Source: Halichoerus grypus (lineage: Eukaryota > Chordata > Mammalia > Carnivora > Phocidae). Taken from it: DNA of 64,000 nt. Location: contig NC_135713.1 of assembly GCF_964656455.1 (NCBI RefSeq), forward strand, positions 191,264,187 through 191,328,186. Direction: 5' to 3'. Positions 57,789 through 64,000 of the stretch are shown here, in pieces; the first letter of the stretch is position 1; each line of letters opens with the position of its first letter. The notes beneath the pieces were generated by a model. It did no database searches. It was not told the DNA's origin and worked only from the letters and a program-made list of their open reading frames with translations. The translations under genes and the position numbers were made by a program.

Positions 57789-58727
57789 AAAATATCTTTA
57801 AGCTACAGAAATTAAAACAATGTGTTATCGGCACGGGAATAGATGACAGATCAAGGGAACACAATGGAATCCAAAAGTAGACTCAAGTGTATTTGGGAAA
57901 TTAGTATACACTAAATTAGACGGTTAAAATCAGTGGGGGCAAGATGGATTGTTCAATAAAGACTGTTAGAACAAGTGGCTAACTATATGGGAAAAAAATA
58001 AAGTTAGACCCATACCTCACAGTTTATGCCAAAATGAATTCCAGATGGATTAAAGAATTAAATGTAGAAGCATGGAAGCATGATAGTTCTAGAAAGAAAA
58101 TATGGTAGTACTTTGTATAATCTTGGGGTAATGAGGAATTTTTATAGGCTTGATATGAAGCCCTGGAACCCAAAAGGAAAAGACTGATAAATTTGACTAC
58201 ACACATAAAACACACAAACAGAAGCAACTTTTGTATATTCTGTATGGAAAAAGATTACTATAAACAAGGTTAAAAGACAAATACATTGGGAAAATACTGG
58301 CAACTCTTATGATAGATAACCGATTTCTCCAACATAGAAAGAACTTTTACAAATTAATAATAGAAAGTCAATTACTTCTATTGGAAAATGAGCATAAGAA
58401 TGGACAGTTTATAAAAGAAAAGCTGAACGGTCAATAGACATATGAGAATATGTTTAACTTCTTTAGCAATTAAAGAAATATAAATAAAACCAACAAGGAG
58501 ATTGTACTTATTGTTCATCAAATTGATGAAAAAAAAATATATATGATGTCCAGATAATAGGTCTTCTCAGCACTTTCGGTAAAGATATAAAATAGCATAA
58601 CTGCCCTGGAGGGCATTTTGTCTCATGTATCAACATATTAAATGAACTTACTCTTCATAAGACAAGTGAACAAAAATAATAGGTAAAAATTGGGGAAAAA
58701 ACCCTAAGTGTTAATAAAATATAGGTC

Positions 58728-58938
58728 TGGGGCACCTGGGTGGTTCAGTCAGTTGGGCATCTGCCTTCTGCTGGGGTCGTGGTCCCAGGGCCCTGGGATC
58801 GAGCCCCAGGTCAGGTTCCCTGCTCAGTGGGGAGATTGCTTCTCCCTCTCCCTCTGCTCCTCTCTGCCCTGCTCATGCTCTCTCTCTCTCTCTCTCTCAA
58901 ATAAATAAACATAATCTTAAAAAAAAAAGAAGAAGAAG
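58728..58938 (+). mobile_element. Can-SINE inside old L1
   Basis: Forward element; tail ends in AAGAAGAAGAAG. Short duplication ATAGGTC at 58721-58727 and 58939-58945. Confidence 0.93.
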
Positions 58939-58992
58939 ATAGGTCCATACCACTGGAATACTATGCAGTCATTTAAAAAAAAACATACTTTG

Positions 58993-59153
58993 GGTGCGCC
59001 TGGGTGGTGCAGTCAGTTAAGTGTCCTACTCTTGGTTTCAGCTCAGGTCATGAACTGAGGGTCGTGAGATGGAGCCCCACGTCCCGCTCCGTGCTGGGCA
59101 TGGAGCCTGCTTAACATTCTCTCTCTGTCCCAATCCCCATTTCTAAAAAAAAT
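58993..59153 (+). mobile_element. Can-SINE inside old L1, older sub-type
   Basis: GTGTCCTACTCTTGGTTTCA head and short middle. Duplication ACATACTTTG at 58983-58992 and about 59154-59163. Confidence 0.92.
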
Positions 59154-59254
59154 ACATACTTTGATAATGTATCATGGTATACTGTTGGTTGAAAAGAGTG
59201 TTGCAGAACCATATTATACTCATTTTTGTAAAAAAAGTTAAAAACCATATTGCT

Positions 59255-59443
59255 GGGGCACTTGGGTGGCTCAGTTGGTTAAGCGTCTGCCTTCAGCTCA
59301 GGTCGTGATCCCGGGGTCCCGGGATCAAGCCCCACAGTGGACTCCCTGCTCAGCAGGAAGTCTGTTTCTCCCTCTGCCCTTCACCCCACTCATGCTCTCT
59401 CTCTCTTAAATAAATAAATAAATCTAAAAAATAAAAATAGAAT
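59255..59443 (+). mobile_element. Can-SINE inside old L1
   Basis: Perfect 15-base duplication AAAAACCATATTGCT at 59240-59254 and 59444-59458. Confidence 0.97.
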
Positions 59444-59595
59444 AAAAACCATATTGCTTACTTCTGTTTGTACCAAAAGTAAAAAAGTCTGGAAGGATAC
59501 ATACCAAATATTAATAGTAGATACTCTTAGAAGGGAGTGGAGAAAATAGGGGGAAGAAACTTACATTTTACTTCGTACGTTTCTGCAGTGGTTTA

Positions 59596-59684
59596 TTTTA
59601 TTTTTTTTATTTAAATTCAATTACCCAACATATAGTAGTACATCATTAGTTTCAGATGTAGAGTTCAGTAATTCCTCAGTTGCT
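59596..59684 (-). mobile_element. Very short L1 insertion (3' tail only)
   Basis: T-rich start, then TTCAATTACCCAACATATAG and TTTCAGATGTAGAGTTCAGT, the reverse complement of a carnivore L1 3' end. Duplication CTGCAGTGGTTTA (59583-59595) and CTGTAGTGGTTTA (59685-59697). About 90 bases in all. Confidence 0.82.
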
Positions 59685-59717
59685 CTGTAGTGGTTTAAAA
59701 TGCTTTAAAGCAAGCAT

Positions 59718-59908
59718 TGGGGCACCTGGGTGGCTCAGTCATTAAGCATCTGCCTTCGGCTCAGGTCATGATCCCAGGGTCCTGGGATCGGGCCCCACGT
59801 CGGGCTCTCTGCTCTGCAGGAAGCCTGCTTCTCCCTCTCCCACTCCCCCTGCTTGTGTTCCCTCTCTCGCTGTGTCTCTCTCTGTCAAATAAATAAATAA
59901 AATCTTAA
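59718..59908 (+). mobile_element. Can-SINE
   Basis: Perfect 11-base duplication AAAGCAAGCAT at 59707-59717 and 59909-59919. Confidence 0.96.
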
Positions 59909-59979
59909 AAAGCAAGCATATATTACTTTTACAATCAAATACAAGTTGGAAGATTATAAATTATAGAACATTTGCATCA

Positions 59980-60058
59980 GGGAATATATAATATATATAT
60001 GTTATATCATATATATTATTATATAGTATATTATATATTATATATACATAATCTCCTT
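59980..60058. repeat. (TA)-rich low-complexity tract
   Basis: Almost pure A/T with ATATAT units and only occasional G or C; can fold on itself. Confidence 0.9.
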
Positions 60059-60152
60059 CTAAGTCTACAGATAGGTCTCCCTAAAATGTTGCCTGTTGAA
60101 AATGGCAGGTACACATCACAATGTATCCCCCATCTCTTTTATAATATTTTCC

Positions 60153-60367
60153 TTTTTAAAAAAATTTTTTAAAAGATATTATTTATTTATTTGACAGAGA
60201 GAGAGAGAGACAGTGAGAGAGGGAACACAAGCAGGGGGAGTGGGAGAGGGAGAAGCAGGCTTCCCACTAACCAGAGCGGGGAGCCCAATGCGAGGCTAGA
60301 TCCCAGCACCCTAGGATCATGACCTCAGCCAAAGGCAGATGCTTAACAACTGCCACCCAAGCACCCC
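60153..60367 (-). mobile_element. Can-SINE
   Basis: Reverse-strand, somewhat diverged head (ACTGCCACCCAAGCACCCC). Duplication TTATAATATTTTCC (60139-60152) and TTACAATATTTTCC (60368-60381). Confidence 0.93.
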
Positions 60368-60384
60368 TTACAATATTTTCCAAA

Positions 60385-61420
60385 AAAACCCAATGTAATA
60401 ATCAGAAGCCCCCAAAGGGGGGAAATTTTTATAACCACCCTAAATGTAATAGAGACAGACACACAAAGATGTACATGAATATGATAGTGCGTGAACTCAT
60501 CTATATAACTATAATTTCACAACTGTCAGGACGGAAATTAAAACTAAAAATCTTTGAGCACCATTTAATATCTACCACTACCATGTTAAATTATGCCCCA
60601 ATGTTTCTATTTGTGATGTGGGGAGGAAAATTAGTTATGGCATGTGCTTTCCATTATGCTCCTGCATGTGCATACACATATACATGGAAGAGAGACACTG
60701 AAGTCTTTGACAGCATGGTGGGATTTCTAGGGACTTTTTCTTTTTTCTTTAACCTATTCTATATTGTTTAACCTCTCCACAAGCAGTATTATCTTTGCAA
60801 ACTGAAAAAAAATATTTAAGAAGTGAAAATTAACATAAAATGTATATATTTTTTTAAGTTGGGTTTTTTTTAGTAACTGCTCCCAGCATGAAGAATTCCT
60901 GAAAAGGTTTTCTGATAATGCACTGGTCAAAGAATATGTTAAAGTCATGACCCAAGCAACACCCCTTCCCTCAACGTTTGACATTTTCCTAAAACCAAAA
61001 AGAAAACTCAAACAACGAAAAATAAATAATCAAGATGGGGGGTTTATGAGCCTGGGAGTACTGGGTAAACAGAAACAGTCGAACTCTCCAGGCATGGTTT
61101 GATCTTAATATCCAGTGAGGTGACCTGCAAACCACATCACCACAATCCCTGTAACTCCTTTTGAAGATCATGTAGCATCTCTGACTAGTACAGAATACAG
61201 CTTCCCACCAGGGCTAATCAGATGGAATCCTCCTTCCTCTTCATTTAGAGAAGTACAAAAACCATACATAGGACCAGACAAGACCAGACCACCCAAGTCC
61301 CCTCCAACTACTATTTATTGGGGGATTTTATCTGTACAACACCAAAACAGCTCCATAATTGGTAAAATTTAGTCAACTGACAAAAATAAAGTTAGTTAGT
61401 TATGTCAGTAAAATATCAAC
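60385..61420. other. AT-rich intergenic stretch, no gene seen
   Basis: Contains ATTTACATGGAAG-like and old-L1-like phrases but no family is assigned. A 150-codon frame (60319-60771) starts inside a SINE and is not coding. Confidence 0.45.
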
Positions 61421-61442
61421 CCATTAAAAAGTGGAAAAGTTT

Positions 61443-61503
61443 CAGGGACAAAGAAGGAGAATAAAAACATGGAGAGAAGAAGAATGTTCTCCTTTAAAAA
61501 AAA
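61443..61503 (+). mobile_element. Possible mini-retroposon of unknown source
   Basis: About 50 bases (starting CAGGGACAAAGAAGGAGAAT, ending GTTCTCCTTT) plus an A-run lie between direct repeats AAAAAGTGGAAAAGTTT (61426-61442) and AAAAAGTGGAAAGTTT (61504-61519). Target duplication plus A-tail indicates L1-driven copying of an RNA fragment. I do not recognise the source. A local tandem duplication is the alternative. Confidence 0.45.
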
Positions 61504-61520
61504 AAAAAGTGGAAAGTTTT

Positions 61521-61798
61521 GATACCAGTGTCTTGGTCTATGCTACTGTTATAATACCAAATCATTGACTTTGATTTTCAGTTCAAGAGATTCTTATTTT
61601 TGTTCTTCTACTAAATCTAACTAGGTTTCCTAAATCAAACAGTTGTTTTTTATGTTATATGCAGATACATTTAGTGGGGACAAAAAACCCAACAGTTTAT
61701 AAGAAAGTATGTTTCAGAGTCATACTCATGGCTTAGTGCTCTCAAATGGCTCTTGTGAGCATTAATGTAAGGTTCTCACCATTGATCGGTACCGCATT
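61521..61798. other. Short intergenic stretch, no gene seen
   Basis: AT-rich, unassigned. No RNA or coding signal. Confidence 0.4.
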
Positions 61799-61813
61799 AG
61801 AAAGTATGATCTC

Positions 61814-62015
61814 GGGGTGCCTGGGTGGCTCAGTCGTTAAGCGTCTGCCTTCAGCTCGGGTCATGATCCCAGGGTCCTGGGATCGAGCCCCGCATCAGGC
61901 TCCCTGCTTGGCGGGAAGCCTGCTTCTCCCTCTCTCACTCCCCCTGTTTGTGTTCCCTCTCTCGCTGTGTCTCTCTGTCAAATAAATAAATAAAATCTTA
62001 AAAAAAAAGAAAGAA
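61814..62015 (+). mobile_element. Can-SINE sharing its target with a U5 pseudogene
   Basis: Near-consensus. Target AGAAAGTATGATCTC at 61799-61813 and 62016-62030; a third copy of the 13-base core follows the adjacent U5 pseudogene. Confidence 0.96.
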
Positions 62016-62030
62016 AGAAAGTATGATCTC

Positions 62031-62155
62031 CATACTCTGGTTTCTCTTCAGATCGCATAAATATTTCACTTTTTACTAAAGATTTCCATGGAGAGAAACA
62101 ATTCTGAGTCCTTAACCAGTTTTTTGAGAACTTGCTTGGGGAAAAAATAAAATAA
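62031..62155 (+). pseudogene. U5 small nuclear RNA retropseudogene
   Basis: U5 snRNA is the spliceosomal RNA that holds exon ends during splicing. The sequence from ATACTCTGGTTTCTCTTCAG (62032) runs through the 5' stem, the loop 1 region at 62066-62080 (functional U5 has CGCCTTTTAC; here it is TCACTTTTTAC), GATTTCCATGGAGAGAAACA, and a damaged Sm site AGTTTTTTGAG (62118-62128). It ends near 62140, short of the usual terminal stem, and continues into an A-rich tail (62141-62155). About ten bases differ from functional U5 as remembered. The tail and flanking copies of AAAGTATGATCTC (62018-62030 and 62156-62168) show L1-driven retroposition, not a gene with its own promoter. It is not expected to work. 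Confidence 0.9.
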
Positions 62156-62355
62156 AAAGTATGATCTCCAGCAAATCTAAAAACAAAAACAAAAAACAGG
62201 TGGGAGACTCCACTCTTAACCATATTGTCCCCACATATGAAGCCTTTAGGTCTATTCTTCATCCCTATTCCATCCAATTCTATTCAGCCTCAAAGCTATG
62301 CCCCCTCCTCTCGGGAGTGGAGAGTTGCAGAGAGGGCTGCTTAAAAATTCATCCA

Positions 62356-62546
62356 TGGGGCACCTGGATGGCCCAGTTGGTTGAGCGTCCTACTCTTGGC
62401 TCAGGTCATGATCTCAGGGTCAGGACAGCAAACCCAGTGTCGGGCTCTGCGCTCAGCAAGGAGTCTGCTTAAGATTTTCACTGTATCTCTGTCTTCCCCT
62501 CACCCCTACTCTCTCTCTCTCTCAAATAAATAAATATATCTTCAAA
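62356..62546 (+). mobile_element. Can-SINE, older sub-type
   Basis: CCTACTCTTGGCTCAGGTCA sub-type. Duplication AAAAATTCATCCA (62343-62355) and AAAAATTATCCA (62547-62558), one base deleted. Confidence 0.93.
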
Positions 62547-62559
62547 AAAAATTATCCAC

Positions 62560-62930
62560 AACACAGTTATGAAATAGTTAGACTTCTGGTTATGTAGTTA
62601 CCATGACTGCTGTGAGGACAGAATAGCCCATGCTCTTAATTGAAAGGCTATAGGAAGTCAGGCTTCTCTGTGTTTAAGATGTAGAAGGTAGAAGAAATTC
62701 TTGTGATAGGCAGGAGGCTAAGTCTGGTCTTCTATTTCTAGCCAGCAATCTTGTTGCATAATTCAAGTTGGAATCTATGCGATCAAAATCTTTATTGACT
62801 TTACTACCAGATGAACAAGTTCCTTCAGGATATTCCCTAGCTTCTTATACTTAGACCAGAAGAGGTAAGTTACATAACAGTTTGTTTTTTCAATATGAAG
62901 ATAATATTTAGTGACAAATACACTTGTTTT
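62560..62930. other. Intergenic stretch, no gene seen
   Basis: AT-rich, non-repetitive by eye; nothing to annotate. Confidence 0.5.
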
Positions 62931-62942
62931 CTAAAAGTATAG

Positions 62943-63149
62943 ACGGGGTGCCTAGGTGACTCACTCAGTTGGTTAAGCGTCTGCCTCGGGCTCGGGTCGT
63001 GATCTCAGGGTCCTGGGATCAAGCCCCACGTCAGGCTCCCTGCTCGGCAGGGACTCTGCTTCTCCCTCTACCCCTCCCCCTTGCTCATGCTCGCTCTCAC
63101 TCTCTTGCTCTCTCTCTCAAATAAATAAAATTAAAAAAAAAAAACAAAT
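62943..63149 (+). mobile_element. Can-SINE, first of two at the same target
   Basis: Slightly diverged head (GGTGCCTAGGTGACTCACTC). Target AAAAGTATAG at 62933-62942 and 63150-63159. Confidence 0.95.
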
Positions 63150-63159
63150 AAAAGTATAG

Positions 63160-63355
63160 GGGCACCTGGGTGGCTCAGTCGTTAAGCGTCTGCCTTTGGC
63201 TCAGGTCATGATCCCAGGGTCCTGGGATCGAGCCCCGCATCAGGCTCCCTGCTTGGCAGGAAGCCTGCTTCTCCCTCTCCCACTCCCCCTGCTTGTGTTC
63301 CCTCTCTTGCTGTCTCTTTCTCTGTGAAATAAATAAATAAAATCTTAAAAAAAAT
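63160..63355 (+). mobile_element. Can-SINE, second at the same target
   Basis: Near-consensus, so younger than its left neighbour. Third copy of AAAAGTATAG at 63356-63365. Confidence 0.96.
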
Positions 63356-63614
63356 AAAAGTATAGACAAATTCGCATTGCTATGTCCACACTCTCTCATC
63401 TTACACTTTGAACATACTGAAAAATAGCTGACTGGCATTATGAGGACACATTGTGGTTGAAGAGGAGTGACATTCAGGGGAAGTTCTAATCCTTTCAGCC
63501 AAACGACCACTGGAAAATGTCCATTTGAAACCAGGTAGACCTTTGCTGAGAAAGTTGTTCGGAAAGCAAAGAGGAAGCAGTCACCATCAATGTTAATTTC
63601 ATTGTAATGGAAAG

Positions 63615-63800
63615 CACGGGAAGCTGGGGGTCAAGGTTCTGGTCCTGGTGCTACAGTTAACAGCTATGTAATCATGGACAAGACAAATCACTCTGTGTCT
63701 TGGGGTAAGAGGGAAAAAATATATTTTCTGTGCAAAGACAGGGGATGGCCCAGATAATCTCAAACTTCCCTGTCAAAAGCTCTGAGAATCCCGAATCTCA
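63615..63800 (+). mobile_element. MIR fragment
   Basis: GGTTCTGGTCCTGGTGCTAC, then AGCTATGTAATCATGGACAA and GACAAATCACTCTGTGTCTT follow the MIR 5' half. Confidence 0.7.
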
Positions 63801-63960
63801 GCTAGCCTTTAACGTGATAACAGAATGGTAAAGTTGTTCTTGGCCTGGCTCACAGGGACCAAAAAATAACGGCAACCAAACTCACCATCACCTACATCAT
63901 TCACGGAATTCACCATTCAGTATTCACTTGCAAGCTCTTGGCCGAAAGGCATAGGCAGAG

Positions 63961-64000
63961 CAGTAGTTCTCAAACTATAGTCCTGAGACCAGAGGAATCA
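63961..64000. mobile_element. Start of a MER5-type hAT relic, cut by the window edge
   Basis: CAGTAGTTCTCAAACTATAG matches the terminal inverted repeat of MER5/Charlie elements (CAGTGGTTCTCAAAC). The rest is outside the window. Confidence 0.7.

Larger units (their letters stand above)
57555..59717 (+). mobile_element. Old L1 body (ORF2 end to 3' region), with several later insertions
   Basis: ACCAGATATTAGAAAATATC, AGCTACAGAAATTAAAACAA and TGTTATCGGCACGGGAATAG mark the 3' part of L1 ORF2, followed by AATGAATTCCAGATGGATTA, ACCACTGGAATACTATGCAG and TGGAAGGATACATACCAAAT. Stop codons and indels break every frame, so it is long dead. SINEs at 57602, 58728, 58993 and 59255 and an L1 tail at 59596 lie inside. 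Confidence 0.8.

Noticed and set aside
14323..63355. tRNA-like heads of the SINE copies as possible tRNA genes
   Set aside because: The heads keep box A/B-like motifs but lack a tRNA acceptor stem and anticodon arm, and each is joined to a CT-rich middle and A-rich tail. They are SINEs.

Overview
The window is vertebrate nuclear DNA from a carnivoran of the dog-like suborder (Caniformia), probably an arctoid (bear, seal or weasel group). The evidence is about 47 copies of the tRNA-derived Can-SINE (head reading CGCCTGGGTGGCTCAGT, a CT-rich middle, an AAATAAATAAAATCTT tail), which is limited to Carnivora, together with older mammal-wide repeats (MIR, L2, MLT1, MER5, L1). The arctoid assignment rests on SINE sub-type as I remember it and is weaker than the Carnivora call.

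There is one protein-coding gene that I can support: an intact, single-exon FZD2 (Frizzled-2 Wnt receptor, 565 codons, 3138-4835, plus strand). It sits in a CpG island (about 2700-4880) behind a GC-rich leader with several CCAAT/ATTGG boxes, and is followed by an AT-rich 3' UTR with three possible polyadenylation signals and two adjacent Pumilio-type motifs. No other open reading frame in the window looks like a real gene. The remaining long frames are antisense shadows of FZD2, GC-rich noise, or translations of SINEs.

Layout: 1-2560 is upstream flank with possible regulatory elements. 2560-6365 is the FZD2 transcription unit. 6366-14300 is flank free of Can-SINEs, with three homeodomain-type TAATTA palindromes at 9.2-10.0 kb and a few ancient repeats. 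14.3-22.5 kb is dense in repeats (SINEs inside MLT1 and L2 copies, and a triple nested SINE at 19.3-20.0 kb). 22.5-37.5 kb is SINE-poor and holds an isolated CpG island at 30.2-30.6 kb, an AT-rich candidate enhancer at 34.96-35.1 kb, and a CCAAT plus GC-box pair at 36.26 kb. 37.5-49.9 kb holds SINE clusters and a fairly young 5'-truncated L1 (47.6-48.9 kb). 50-56 kb is L2/MIR relics and unassigned sequence. 56-64 kb is an old L1 body peppered with SINEs.

The most informative non-coding finding is a retroposed U5 small nuclear RNA pseudogene at about 62.03-62.14 kb. It shares its target sequence with a SINE, so the 13-base target is present three times. Two more places show tandem SINE insertions at one target (42.1-42.6 and 62.9-63.4 kb), and two insertions seem to consist of almost nothing but a homopolymer tail (11.6 and 26.2 kb). 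I found no CRISPR array, operon, prokaryotic element or unknown protein system. The biology here is one conserved Wnt receptor gene with its presumed regulatory flank and a detailed record of L1-driven retroposition.
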